Below the pieces are notes generated by a model. The model saw nothing but the letters and a program-made list of their open reading frames with translations, searched no databases and had not been told where the DNA came from. Shown here piece by piece: positions 43,110 to 52,121 of a stretch of DNA of 64,000 nt (the stretch's first letter is position 1; each line of letters starts with the position of its first letter). This DNA comes from Streptomyces sp. NRRL S-1022 (GTDB lineage: Bacteria; Actinomycetota; Actinomycetes; Streptomycetales; Streptomycetaceae). A program made the position numbers and the translations under genes. Location of the stretch: contig NZ_JOIU01000005.1 in NCBI RefSeq assembly GCF_000720135.1, positions 1-64,000 of the forward strand, read 5' to 3'.

Positions 43110-43123
43110 CCGGCCAGCGTAGA

Positions 43124-44278
43124 TCAGCAGGCGGGCAGCTCCGCGCGCACCTGCCAGTCACCCTCGTCCGGGCCGGTGCGCGCGGTGCCGCCGAGCAGCG
43201 CCGCCCGCTCCCGTATGCCGCGCAGGCCGCTGCCCCGCCCGGGGCCGGGTACCGCCCCCGGCAGCGGATTGCGGACCTCCAGGACGAGTCTCCCGTCGGC
43301 GACCGTGACCCGGACCCGGACCGGGACGGCCCCCGCGTGCCGCAGCACATTGGTGAGCGCCTCCTGGAGGATCCGGTAGCCCTCGCGGGACACCGGCCCC
43401 GGCACGGCCTCGACCGTGCCCGTCACCTCGGCGTCGACCTCGGCGCCGGAGGTCCGCGCCGACTCCAGCAGCCGGCCGGCGTCGGCCAGCGTGGGCCGTG
43501 CGCCCACCGGCCGTTCGGACTCCCGCAGCACGCCCAGCACCCGCTCCAGGTCCTCCAGCGCGGCCCGGCCGGTCTCCTCCACGGCGGCCAGCGCCCGGTC
43601 GGTGAACTCCGGATCACCGGCCGCGCGCGCGGCACCGGCCTGCACCACCGCCACCGTCAGGGCGTGCCCGATCGAGTCGTGCAACTCCCGCGCGATCCGG
43701 GTGCGCTCCAGCAGGTGCTCGGTGCGCTCCTCCAGCGCGGCCAGCCGCTCGGCCGCCGACGGCCCCAGCAGCCGGCGCGCGGCGGCGGTGAGCAGCGCGC
43801 CGAGCCCGACGACCACCCCGTACAGAGCGAGCAGCGGCAGCGGCGCCAGCAGCGCCCAGGCGGGATGCGGGGGCAACCGGTCCAGCAGCGGCACCCCGGG
43901 AGACGTCCCGGCCCAGGCGCACCGGGCCAGTGCGAAGCAGGTGACGGGCAGCCACACCGAGGCGAACGCGATCGCGCCGCCGAGCAGCATGCGCAGCTCC
44001 AGCCACAGCACCGTACGCAGCCGGTCCCGCCAGGCCGCCGCCGGCGTCTCGCAGATGCCGGGGTCCGGCTCGCCGGGCGTGAGCAGCAGCCGCGCCTGCA
44101 CCCCCTCGCCCCGCCGCACCGCGGGCACCAGGCCGAGCGGGGCGAGCAGCAGCGCCGGCACCCACGGGACCGACGGGACGACGAGGAGCCAGACGCCGAC
44201 CGCCAGCATCGGCACCCACAGGTGCAGCAGGCGCGTGTACGTCGTCCCGCTCAGCAGCGGGCGCAGAAAGCGGGGCAT
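43124..44278 (-). CDS. sensor histidine kinase (HisKA_3 type)
   Basis: From ATG 44278 the protein has 384 residues: four membrane helices in the first 190 residues, the H-box RIARELHDSIGHALTVAVVQ with His200, and a C-terminal HATPase (LQEALTNVLRHAGAV, GSGLRGIRERAALLGG). It is upstream of the response regulator and divergent from the ABC exporter by 107 bp. This layout is common for exporters induced by membrane-active compounds. The in-frame start at 44341 is not needed. Confidence 0.92.
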   Translation of the reverse strand: MPRFLRPLLSGTTYTRLLHLWVPMLAVGVWLLVVPSVPWVPALLLAPLGLVPAVRRGEGVQARLLLTPGEPDPGICETPAAAWRDRLRTVLWLELRMLLGGAIAFASVWLPVTCFALARCAWAGTSPGVPLLDRLPPHPAWALLAPLPLLALYGVVVGLGALLTAAARRLLGPSAAERLAALEERTEHLLERTRIARELHDSIGHALTVAVVQAGAARAAGDPEFTDRALAAVEETGRAALEDLERVLGVLRESERPVGARPTLADAGRLLESARTSGAEVDAEVTGTVEAVPGPVSREGYRILQEALTNVLRHAGAVPVRVRVTVADGRLVLEVRNPLPGAVPGPGRGSGLRGIRERAALLGGTARTGPDEGDWQVRAELPAC

Positions 44279-44385
44279 GACCTCATCGTCGCAGGCGGCA
44301 CCGGCAACGGACCTCCCCCGCGCGGGGGAGACGCTCCCCACCGGCGGGGGATGATCCGACTCGGCCGTACGGCCAGGCTGTTGCC

Positions 44386-45306
44386 ATGACCAGCATCGAC
44401 GTACGAGACCTCACCAAGGAGTACGGCGGCCGGCGGGCCGTGGACCGGCTCACCTTCCGCGTGCGGCCCGGCCGGGTCACCGGGTTCCTCGGCCCCAACG
44501 GCGCCGGCAAGTCCACCACCTTCCGCCTCGTCCTCGGCCTGGACCGGCCCACCGCGGGCACCGCCACCGTCGGCGGCCACGTCTACGCCGGGCTCCGCGA
44601 CCCCCTGCGCCGGGTGGGAGCCCTGCTCGACGCCCGCGCCGCGCACGGCTCCCGCACCGCCCGCGACCACCTGTGGGCCCTCGCCGCGAGCAACCGCATC
44701 CCGGCCCGCCGGGTCGACACCGTCCTGGAGGAGACGGGCCTCGCCGCCGTGGCCCGGCGCCGGGTACGGACGTACTCCCTCGGCATGCGCCAGCGGCTCG
44801 GCATCGCCGCCGCCCTGCTCGGCGACCCCGAGGTCGTCCTGCTCGACGAACCCGCCAACGGCCTCGACCCCGAAGGCATCGTGTGGATCCGCACCCTGCT
44901 GCGCCGGCTCGCCGCCGAGGGCCGCACGGTCCTGGTCTCCAGCCATCTGATGGGCGAGACCGCCGCCTTCGCCGACCACCTGCTGATCCTCGGCCGGGGC
45001 CGCCTGCTCGCCGACACCCCGGTGAGGGACTTCATCCACGCGCGCGTACGGCCCCACGTCCGCATCCGCACCACCGATCCCGCCGCCCTCGGCGACCTCC
45101 TCGCCCGGCACGGCCACGACGCCTCCCGGGACGAGGACGGGACCTGGACCGTACGGCACGCGCGCGTGGACGACCTGGGCCGGCTGATGTCCGAGGCGGG
45201 CGTCCCCGTCCTGGAACTCGCCGCCCGTGAGGCCACCCTGGAGGAGGCCTACCTCGATCTGACCGCGGCCGAGGCCGAGTTCACCGCACCACGCCAGGAG
45301 GCCTGA
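44386..45306 (+). CDS. ABC exporter ATP-binding subunit
   Basis: The 306-residue ATPase has Walker A GPNGAGKST near 36, the signature YSLGMRQRLGIAAALLGD, Walker B VVLLDEPANGLDPEG and the switch His in VLVSSHLMGE. The C-terminal extension (about 215-306) is the usual DUF4162-like tail of ABC-2-type ATPases. It is followed 2 bp later by the permease gene. It resembles drug or bacteriocin exporters. The adjacent two-component system is the likely regulator. Confidence 0.92.
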   Translation: MTSIDVRDLTKEYGGRRAVDRLTFRVRPGRVTGFLGPNGAGKSTTFRLVLGLDRPTAGTATVGGHVYAGLRDPLRRVGALLDARAAHGSRTARDHLWALAASNRIPARRVDTVLEETGLAAVARRRVRTYSLGMRQRLGIAAALLGDPEVVLLDEPANGLDPEGIVWIRTLLRRLAAEGRTVLVSSHLMGETAAFADHLLILGRGRLLADTPVRDFIHARVRPHVRIRTTDPAALGDLLARHGHDASRDEDGTWTVRHARVDDLGRLMSEAGVPVLELAAREATLEEAYLDLTAAEAEFTAPRQEA

Positions 45307-45308
45307 CC

Positions 45309-46019
45309 ATGCCCTTCGCACCCGTGCTGCACGCCGAGTGGATCAAGATCCGTACCCTGCGCTCCCTGCTGGGCGCCCTCGCCGCGGTCCTCGTCTGCAC
45401 CGCCGCGTTCTCGGCGCTCGCCGCGGCCGACGCCGACGACTCCGACCCGCTGTACTCGGTGTTCTTCGGCGTCAACTTCGGCCAGATCGCCGCGATCGCC
45501 TTCGGTACGACGGCCGTCTCGGCGGAGTTCCGGGGCGGCGCGCTGCGGCTGACGCTCGCGGCGGTGCCCGACCGGGGGCGCTGGTTCGCCGCGAAGGCGA
45601 CGGCGATCGCCCTGCCGGTGCTGGCCGTCGGGCTGCTCACGGGGTTCGTCACGCTCCTGACGGGCCGGGCGGTGCTCCGCGAGTCCGCGCCCGGCTGGGC
45701 CGGGGGAGTGCGCGGCGCGGTCGGCTGCGGTGTGCACCTGACGCTGATGGCCCTGTTCGCCGCCGGCCTCGCCACGGTCCTGCGCAGCGGCGTGGCCACC
45801 CTCTCCGTGCTGATCCCGTTCCTCCTGATCGTCTCCTTCGTCGTCGGCGACCTGGCGGGCGGAGCAGCCGACTTCCTCCCCGACCGGGCCGGTCAGGTCG
45901 CGCTGCACAGCACCTGGGACGGCACCCTCGGCCCGTGGACCGGCCTCGCGGTGACCGCGCTGTGGACGGCGGCGGCCCTGCTGGCGGGCGCGTGGAGCCT
46001 ACGGCGCCGGGACGCCTGA
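45309..46019 (+). CDS. ABC-2-type permease subunit
   Basis: The 236-residue membrane protein has six likely helices (LRSLLGALAAVLVCTAAFSA, IAAIAFGTTAVSAEF, ALPVLAVGLLTGFVTLL, AVGCGVHLTLMALFAAGLA, LSVLIPFLLIVSFVVGDLA, TGLAVTALWTAAALLAGAW). It begins with AEWIKIRTLRS, the typical ABC-2 start. It partners the preceding ATPase, with coding regions separated by only 2 bp. Confidence 0.88.
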   Translation: MPFAPVLHAEWIKIRTLRSLLGALAAVLVCTAAFSALAAADADDSDPLYSVFFGVNFGQIAAIAFGTTAVSAEFRGGALRLTLAAVPDRGRWFAAKATAIALPVLAVGLLTGFVTLLTGRAVLRESAPGWAGGVRGAVGCGVHLTLMALFAAGLATVLRSGVATLSVLIPFLLIVSFVVGDLAGGAADFLPDRAGQVALHSTWDGTLGPWTGLAVTALWTAAALLAGAWSLRRRDA

Positions 46020-46082
46020 CACCGGGGGAGGGGCGGTCTGACGCGCCGCCAATTGTCAGTGGGGCCCGCTTTACTGGACGGC

Positions 46083-46526
46083 ATGGACATCGCGCAGTGC
46101 CTGACTCTCATCGACCTGCTGTGCGCCCGGGAGTTCCCGGCCGTGCACGGCAGGACGGAGCACGGCGAGAGCGGGCCCGGCTACCACATAGCCGCTTTAC
46201 AGACGAGCGAGGAGTTCTGGGACGGTGACGGCAGCGCCCGGGAGGAGACCGCCGCGCAGTACGAGGCCGACCGGGACGGCCTCGCCCGGCGGCTCGGCGA
46301 CCGCTGGGGCCCGCCGCACCACGTCAGTCTGTACAGCGTGCTCGACCGGACCCTGGCGGGCGAGGACGTCCCCGAGCCCTGGGCCGGCCTGAGCGGCCAC
46401 GTCCCGGACGTCCACCTGTGGCAACTGCCGCGGACGGACCGCTGGCTCGCCCTCGGCGTCTCCCAGTGGGACAAGGAGCTGCCGTTCCAACTGCTCGGCA
46501 TAGTGACGGAGACCGACCCGCCCTGA
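46083..46526 (+). CDS. hypothetical protein
   Basis: This 147-residue soluble acidic protein starts MDIAQCLTLIDLLCAREFPA and contains WDGDGSAREETAAQYEADRD and HVPDVHLWQLPRTDRWLALG. Codon use matches the surrounding genes. I do not recognise its family, and no catalytic motif is visible. ATG 46083 is preferred over GTG 46053, which lies in non-coding-like sequence. Confidence 0.7.
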   Translation: MDIAQCLTLIDLLCAREFPAVHGRTEHGESGPGYHIAALQTSEEFWDGDGSAREETAAQYEADRDGLARRLGDRWGPPHHVSLYSVLDRTLAGEDVPEPWAGLSGHVPDVHLWQLPRTDRWLALGVSQWDKELPFQLLGIVTETDPP

Positions 46527-46567
46527 CCCGGCGGGAGCCGTGGTGGCCGCTGCGCGCGGGACCGGCG

Positions 46568-47149
46568 TCAGCCGGGCAGGTGGTCGTCGACGCCCGCTGC
46601 CTGACGCAGCCGGGCGTACTCCTGGGCCATCGTCGTCGCGGTCCAGTGGGCGTTCAGGCCACTGGGGTTGGGCAGGACCCAGATGCGGGTGTCGCCGATC
46701 GTGCGCTGCTGGGGGCCGACCCGGGCGGTGCGGTCGGCGAAGGCGGCGCGGTAGGCGGTCACGCCGACCACGGCCAGCCACCTCGGCTTCAGACGCGTCA
46801 CCTTGGTGGTCAGCAGCCGGCCGCCCTCGGCGTACTCCTCGGCGGTCAGCTCGTCCGCCCGTGCGGTGGGCCGGGCGACCACGTTGGTGATGCCGAGGCC
46901 GTAGGAGAGCAGCTCCCGCTGTTCGGCCGGCCGCAGCAGCCGCGGGGTGAAGCCGGACAGGTGCAGCACCGGCCAGAACCGGTTGCCGGGGCGGGCGAAA
47001 TGGTGGCCGGTCGCGGCGGTCGTCAGACCGGGGTTGATGCCGCAGAACAGTACCTGGAGGCCGTCCGCGACCACGTCCGGGACGAGGCGGTCGCGGGCGG
47101 CCTCCAGTTCCGCCCGGGTGAGGCGGGGAGTGCGCGGTGCCCGGGTCAG
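46568..47149 (-). CDS. mug: G/U mismatch-specific uracil-DNA glycosylase
   Basis: The core has VLFCGINPGLTTAATGHHFA, RPGNRFWPVLHLSGF, GITNVVARPTA and VLPNPSGLNAHWT, the Mug/TDG motifs. It removes U or T mispaired with G. The only standard in-frame start is GTG 47074, but the frame 5' of it encodes TRAELEAARDRLVPDVVADG, the conserved N-terminal helix of the family. No ATG, GTG or TTG precedes it. CTG at 47149-47147 overlaps the purB stop as CTGA, the same layout as ATGA/GTGA coupling, so I extend to that codon tentatively (193 residues). Confidence 0.75.
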   Translation of the reverse strand: MTRAPRTPRLTRAELEAARDRLVPDVVADGLQVLFCGINPGLTTAATGHHFARPGNRFWPVLHLSGFTPRLLRPAEQRELLSYGLGITNVVARPTARADELTAEEYAEGGRLLTTKVTRLKPRWLAVVGVTAYRAAFADRTARVGPQQRTIGDTRIWVLPNPSGLNAHWTATTMAQEYARLRQAAGVDDHLPG

Positions 47150-48588
47150 AGGATCGCTCCGGGGGTGTACCCGGCGGCCTCCGGGTGCTGCTTGACGATC
47201 TCCTCGATGCGGGCGACGACCACGCCGACCTGGGCGGCGGCGGCACCCGTGAAGGACAGCTTGTCGGCCATCAGCGCGCCCAGCCGGTCACGGTCCAGCG
47301 GCAGCCGCTCGTCGGCGGCGAGCTTGTCGAGCAGGTCGTTGCGCTCGGCACCCTGCTCGCGCATCGCGAGCGCGGTCGCCACGGCGTTCTCCTTGATCGC
47401 CTCGTGCGCGACCTCGCGGCCGACCCCGGCCCGCACGGCGCCCATGAGCACCTTGGTGGTGGCGAGGAAGGGGAGGTAGCGGTCCAGCTCGCGGGCGACG
47501 ACGGCCGGGAAGGCACCGAACTCGTCGAGGACCGTCAGGAAGGTCTCCAGCAGGCCGTCCAGCGCGAAGAAGGCGTCCGGCAGGGCCACCCGGCGCACCA
47601 CCGAGCAGGACACGTCGCCCTCGTTCCACTGGTCGCCCGCCAGCTCGCCCGTCATCGAGGCGTAGCCGCGCAGGATGACCATCAGGCCGTTGACGCGCTC
47701 GCAGGAGCGGGTGTTCATCTTGTGCGGCATCGCCGAGGAGCCGACCTGGCCCGGCTTGAAGCCCTCGGTGACCAGCTCGTGCCCGGCCATCAGCCGGATC
47801 GTCTTGGCCAGCGAGGAGGGCGCCGCCGCGAGCTGCACCAGCGCGGTGACGACCTCGTAGTCCAGCGAGCGCGGGTAGACCTGGCCGACGGAGGTGAAGG
47901 CCTGCGAGAAGCCGAGGTGCCCCGCGATCCGGTTCTCCAGCTCGGCGAGCTTGCCGGCGTCCCCGCCCAGCAGGTCGAGCATGTCCTGCGCGGTGCCGAC
48001 CGGGCCCTTGATGCCCCGCAGCGGGTAGCGGCCGAGCAGCTCCTCGACGCGGCCGTGGGCCACCAGCAGCTCGTCGGCGGCGGTCGCGAAACGCTTGCCG
48101 AGGGTGGTGGCCTGCGCGGCCACGTTGTGCGAGCGGCCGGCCATGACCAGCTCGGCGTACTCGCCCGCGAGCTTGCCCAGACGGGCCAGCACGGCCACCG
48201 TGCGGTCGCGCATCAGCTCCAGCGAGAGCCGGATCTGCAGCTGCTCGACGTTCTCCGTGAGGTCACGGGAGGTCATGCCCTTGTGCACGTGCTCGTGCCC
48301 GGCGAGGTCGTTGAACTCCTCGATCCGCGCCTTCACGTCGTGCCGGGTGACCTTCTCGCGCTCGGCGATCGAGGCCAGGTCGACGGTGTCGAGCACGCGC
48401 TCGTAGTCGGCGATCGCCTCGTCCGGGACCTCGATGCCGAGGTCCTTCTGGGCCCGCAGCACGGCGAGCCAGAGCTGCCGCTCCAGCTTCACCTTCTGCT
48501 CGGGGGACCAGAGCGTGGCGAGCTCGGTGGAGGCGTAGCGTCCGGCGAGGACGTTGGGGATGCGGGGCTTGGCGGGCGCAGAAGTCAC
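47146..48588 (-). CDS. purB: adenylosuccinate lyase
   Basis: The 480-residue protein has the fumarase-superfamily signature GSSAMPHKMNTRSCERVNGL, RSHNVAAQATTLGKRFA with a catalytic His region, and the ending typical of actinobacterial PurB. It catalyses two steps of purine synthesis (SAICAR to AICAR, adenylosuccinate to AMP). GTG 48588 follows a TAGAAT element. It overlaps the mug reading frame by 4 bp. Confidence 0.95.
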   Translation of the reverse strand: MTSAPAKPRIPNVLAGRYASTELATLWSPEQKVKLERQLWLAVLRAQKDLGIEVPDEAIADYERVLDTVDLASIAEREKVTRHDVKARIEEFNDLAGHEHVHKGMTSRDLTENVEQLQIRLSLELMRDRTVAVLARLGKLAGEYAELVMAGRSHNVAAQATTLGKRFATAADELLVAHGRVEELLGRYPLRGIKGPVGTAQDMLDLLGGDAGKLAELENRIAGHLGFSQAFTSVGQVYPRSLDYEVVTALVQLAAAPSSLAKTIRLMAGHELVTEGFKPGQVGSSAMPHKMNTRSCERVNGLMVILRGYASMTGELAGDQWNEGDVSCSVVRRVALPDAFFALDGLLETFLTVLDEFGAFPAVVARELDRYLPFLATTKVLMGAVRAGVGREVAHEAIKENAVATALAMREQGAERNDLLDKLAADERLPLDRDRLGALMADKLSFTGAAAAQVGVVVARIEEIVKQHPEAAGYTPGAIL

Positions 48589-48596
48589 GTGTCCAG

Positions 48597-48602
48597 ATTC
48601 TA
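48597..48602 (-). promoter_or_regulatory. -10 element for purB
   Basis: On the minus strand TAGAAT ends 8 nt before the GTG start. No ribosome binding site is visible, so the leader is very short or absent. Confidence 0.55.
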
Positions 48603-48705
48603 CTGGCGGTTCGTGCAGGCCAACGCCATGGGTGCGTTCGGCAAAAGCTACGAGAGCCGCGTCACGCCGTGGGCCCCCGCTCCGGACGCGAGCGCGCCCG
48701 GACGG

Positions 48706-49494
48706 CTAGGCCAGGTCCTCGTACGGCAGGAGGTCCGGGCGCTTCGCCGGGCGGCCGTCGCCCGAGGAGCGGCCGGTCAGGCGGCGGCCTATCCAGGGGA
48801 GCAGGTGCTGCCGGGCGAAGCGCGCGTCGGCGACTCGCCGCGCCAGCCAGCCCGGCGGGAGCGTCGCCGGCATCGGCAGGTGCCAGTCGGTGTCCTCCGG
48901 CTCGTACCCGAGTGCCTGCCACACCGCCTCGGCGACCCGGCGGTGCCCCTCCGCCGTCAGGTGCAGCCGGTCCACGTCCCACAGCCGCGGGTCGGCCAGC
49001 GCGGGCGCCCCGTACAGATCGACCACGACGGCGCCGTGCCGGGCGGCCAGCTCGTCCACGCAGGCGACCAGCTCCTCCATGCGCGGCCGGAACCGCTCCA
49101 GCACCGGGCCCTGCCGGCCGGGGCTGTGCATCAGCACCAGCTGCTTGCAGGAGGGCGCCAGCCGTTCCACGGCCTCGGTGAGCAGCCCCCGGACCCGGCC
49201 CATGTCGCACTTGGGGCGCAGGGTGTCGTTGAGGCCGCCGACCAGGGTGACGACGTCGGCCTTCATGGCCGCGGCCACGTCCACCTGCTCGTCGACGATC
49301 TGCCCGATCAGCTTGCCGCGCACGGCGAGGTTGGCGTACCGGAAGCCGGGCGTACGGGCGGCCATCCGCGCGGCGAGCACATCGGCCCAGCCCCGGTAGG
49401 AGCCGTCGGGCAGCAGGTCCGACATGCCCTCGGTGAAGGAGTCGCCGACCGCGACCAGGCTGGTGTGGGCGGGAGGTGTGGGATTCGTCTGCAT
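48706..49494 (-). CDS. SGNH/GDSL hydrolase
   Basis: The 262-residue protein has block I VAVGDSFTEGMSD with the nucleophile Ser, block II RYANLAVRGKLIG, block III LVGGLNDTLRP with the Asn, and block V DRLHLTAEGHRR with Asp and His. It is a cytosolic esterase or lipase-like enzyme with no signal peptide. The substrate is unknown. Confidence 0.9.
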   Translation of the reverse strand: MQTNPTPPAHTSLVAVGDSFTEGMSDLLPDGSYRGWADVLAARMAARTPGFRYANLAVRGKLIGQIVDEQVDVAAAMKADVVTLVGGLNDTLRPKCDMGRVRGLLTEAVERLAPSCKQLVLMHSPGRQGPVLERFRPRMEELVACVDELAARHGAVVVDLYGAPALADPRLWDVDRLHLTAEGHRRVAEAVWQALGYEPEDTDWHLPMPATLPPGWLARRVADARFARQHLLPWIGRRLTGRSSGDGRPAKRPDLLPYEDLA

Positions 49495-49529
49495 GGCGAC
49501 AGAGATGGTATCCCGAGGCCAATACCAGC

Positions 49530-49567
49530 CGGTCGGTCAGCCCCGGGATCCTGGGGCTGACCGACCG
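49530..49567. terminator. strong hairpin downstream of the CNNM operon
   Basis: Arms 49530-49544 and 49553-49567 are perfectly complementary over 15 bp with an 8-nt loop, starting 3 bp beyond the stop of the 339-residue CNNM protein. Confidence 0.85.
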
Positions 49568-49570
49568 CGC

Positions 49571-50590
49571 TCAGCTCTGGGCCGGCTGGCCGAACAGCTG
49601 GCGCAGCACGTCCTCCATCGTCACCAGGCCCGCCAGCCGGCCGTCGTCGCCGAGCACGGCGGCCAGATGGGTGCGGCTGCGGCGCATCGCGGTGAGGACG
49701 TCGTCCAGCGGCGTGCTCTCGCGGACGCGCGCGATGGGGCGCATGTCCCGCAGCCGGAACGCCACGTCCCGCGGGGACGCGTCGAGCGCGTCCTTGACGT
49801 GCAGGTAGCCCACGATCCGGCGGCCGGTGTCGACCACCGGGAACCGGGAGAAGCCCGACTCGGCCGACAGCCGCTCCAGCTGCTCCGGGGTGACGCCCAC
49901 GCGCGCGTAGACGACGCGCTCCAGCGGTACGACGACGTCCCGCACCGGCCGGCTGCCCAGCTCCAGGGCGTCGTGCAGCCGCTCCTGCGCCCGGTCGTCG
50001 ATCAGGCCCGCCTCGCTGGCGTCCTTGACGATCTCGGCCAGCTCGGTGTCCGTGAAGGTCGCCGCGACCTCGTCCTTCGCCTCCACCCGCAGCAGTTTCA
50101 GCAGTCCGTTCGCGAAGGCGTTGATCGTGAAGATCACCGGCCGCAGCGCCCGGGCGAGCGCCACCAGCGGCGGGCCGAGCAGCAACGCGCTGCGCACCGG
50201 TTCGGCGAGCGAGATGTTCTTCGGGACCATCTCGCCGAGCAGCATGTGCAGATAGGTGGCGAGGGTCAGCGCGATCACGAAGGACACGGCGTGCCCGGCG
50301 CTCACCGGCACGCCCAGCGCGTGGAACACCGGCTCCAGCAGATGCGCGATCGCCGGCTCGGCGACCACACCCAGCACCAGCGTGCACAGCGTGATGCCGA
50401 GCTGGGCGGCGGCCAGCAGCGCGGAGACGTGCTCCAGACCCCACAGCACGCTCCGCGCGCGCCGGTCGCCCTCCTGGGCCAGCGGCTCGATCTGCGAGCG
50501 GCGCACGGAGATCAGCGCGAACTCGGCGCCCACGAAGAAGGCGTTGACGACGAGGGTCGCCAGGCCGATCAGCAGCTGTACGGCGGTCAT
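49571..50590 (-). CDS. CNNM/CorC-family membrane protein (DUF21 + CBS pair)
   Basis: The 339-residue protein has a DUF21 membrane domain (LLIGLATLVVNAFFVGAEFA, LTLATYLHMLLGEMVPKN) and a CBS pair from about 200 (ERVVYARVGVTPEQLERLSA, RIVGYLHVKDALDA). The C-terminal CorC_HlyC domain of its neighbour is absent. Members affect magnesium or cobalt efflux. It is translationally coupled with the upstream 453-residue paralogue (4-bp overlap). Confidence 0.9.
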   Translation of the reverse strand: MTAVQLLIGLATLVVNAFFVGAEFALISVRRSQIEPLAQEGDRRARSVLWGLEHVSALLAAAQLGITLCTLVLGVVAEPAIAHLLEPVFHALGVPVSAGHAVSFVIALTLATYLHMLLGEMVPKNISLAEPVRSALLLGPPLVALARALRPVIFTINAFANGLLKLLRVEAKDEVAATFTDTELAEIVKDASEAGLIDDRAQERLHDALELGSRPVRDVVVPLERVVYARVGVTPEQLERLSAESGFSRFPVVDTGRRIVGYLHVKDALDASPRDVAFRLRDMRPIARVRESTPLDDVLTAMRRSRTHLAAVLGDDGRLAGLVTMEDVLRQLFGQPAQS

Positions 50591-51948
50591 CGCGTGCCCT
50601 CCCGCGTCCCGTGGGTCCCACCCGTGCCCTGCGTGCGCTCGTCGTCCAGCGGTGCGTGCAGCAGCACCCGCGCGGCCCGGCGGCCCGAGGCGTCGACCAC
50701 GTCCAGCCGCCAGCCGGCCACCTCGACGCTGTCCCCGGCGGCGGGTATCCGGCCCAGCTCGGCGGCGACCAGTCCGGCCAGTGTCTCGTACGGCCCCTCG
50801 GGCACGCGCAGTCCCACGCGGGCGAGCTGGTCGGTGCGGGCGGAGCCGTCCGCCGCGTACAGGGCCCGCCCCTGCTCGTCCGCGCCGGCGGGCGCGAGAT
50901 CGGGCGTCTCGTGCGGGTCGTGCTCGTCCCGCACCTCGCCGACGACCTCCTCCACGATGTCCTCCAGGGTGACCACACCGGCCGTACCGCCGTACTCGTC
51001 GATGACGACGGCCATGGTGTGCCGGCCGCCGAGCCGGTCCAGCAGCCGGTCGACGGTCAGGGACTCGGGCACCAGCAGCGGCTCGCGCATGATCTGCGCG
51101 ACCGTGCGGTGGCGCCGCTGGTCCGCGGGGACGGCCAGCACGTCCTTGATGTGGGCGGTGCCGACGACGGAGTCCAGGCTGCCCCGGTAGACGGGGAACC
51201 GGCTCAGTCCGGTCGCCCGGGTCGCGTTGGCCACGTCCTCGCAGGTCGCCTGGGTGTCCAGGGCGATGACCTGGACGCGCGGGGTCATCACGTTCTCGGC
51301 GGTGAGGTCGGCCAGGTTCAGCGTCCGCACGAACAGTTCGGCGGTGTCCGGCTCCAGCGCGCCCTTCCTGGCGGAGTGCCGGGCGAGCGCGGCCAGCTCC
51401 TGCGGCCCGCGCGCGGAGGCCAGCTCCTCGGCGGGTTCGATGCCGAGCCGGCGGACGAACCGGTTGGCGGTGTTGTTCAGGTGGGTGATGAAGGGCCGGA
51501 AGGCCGCGCTGAACCAGCGCTGGGCGCTGCCCACCCGCTTGGCCATGGCCAGCGGCGAGGAGATCGCCCAGTTCTTCGGCACCAGCTCGCCGACGACCAT
51601 CAGGAACACCGTCGACAGGGCCGTGCCCAGCACCAGCGCGACGGAATGCGCCGTGGTCCGGGACAGGCCCAGCGCCGTGAACGGCCCGGCGAGCAGCTTG
51701 GCGACCGACGGCTCGGCGAGCATGCCGACCACCAGGTTGGTCACGGTGATGCCGAGCTGGGCGCCGGACAGCTGGAAGGTCAGGTTCCGTACGGCCTTCA
51801 GGGCGCCCGCGGCGCCGCGCTCGCCGCGCGCGGCGGCCCGCTCCAGCTCGCCGCGTGCCACCGTGGTCAGCGAGAACTCGGCCGCCACGAAGGCGCCGCA
51901 GGCCAGCGACAGCAGGATCGCCACCAGGAGGAGGAGCACTTCGGTCAT
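50587..51948 (-). CDS. CNNM/CorC-family membrane protein (DUF21 + CBS pair + CorC_HlyC)
   Basis: The 453-residue protein starts TEVLLLLVAILLSLACGAFV. It has DUF21 with GELVPKNWAIS, a CBS pair near 210-330 (VQVIALDTQATCEDVANATR, MAVVIDEYGGTAGVVTLEDI) and a C-terminal CorC_HlyC domain (DQLARVGLRVPEGPYETLAG). It is the full-length version of its downstream neighbour; the pair probably works as a heteromer in divalent cation transport. Confidence 0.92.
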   Translation of the reverse strand: MTEVLLLLVAILLSLACGAFVAAEFSLTTVARGELERAAARGERGAAGALKAVRNLTFQLSGAQLGITVTNLVVGMLAEPSVAKLLAGPFTALGLSRTTAHSVALVLGTALSTVFLMVVGELVPKNWAISSPLAMAKRVGSAQRWFSAAFRPFITHLNNTANRFVRRLGIEPAEELASARGPQELAALARHSARKGALEPDTAELFVRTLNLADLTAENVMTPRVQVIALDTQATCEDVANATRATGLSRFPVYRGSLDSVVGTAHIKDVLAVPADQRRHRTVAQIMREPLLVPESLTVDRLLDRLGGRHTMAVVIDEYGGTAGVVTLEDIVEEVVGEVRDEHDPHETPDLAPAGADEQGRALYAADGSARTDQLARVGLRVPEGPYETLAGLVAAELGRIPAAGDSVEVAGWRLDVVDASGRRAARVLLHAPLDDERTQGTGGTHGTREGTR

Positions 51949-52041
51949 CGGGTCACCCCCGTCCCATGCTCGGACAGGGTGGCGCGGAACGCGCGGTGTC
52001 GCGTACTGGGAGGCTCGCCCATGGGCGGACGCTCACAACCT

Positions 52042-52068
52042 TTCATAGAGGGCCGAGTGCTCCCTCAA
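52042..52068 (-). promoter_or_regulatory. possible promoter for the CNNM operon
   Basis: On the minus strand, TTGAGG (52068-52063) and TATGAA (52047-52042) are separated by 15 bp and sit about 94 bp before the start. The spacing is slightly short. The rest of the 173-bp gap holds nothing I can support. Confidence 0.35.
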
Positions 52069-52121
52069 GGGTAAAGGATGAGCAAAAAAGCCGTCCCGGG
52101 GTCCCGTGCCGGTCGCCGGTC

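Noticed and set aside
47074..47074. GTG 47074 as the true mug start
   Set aside because: It would remove the conserved N-terminal helix encoded upstream, though it remains possible.
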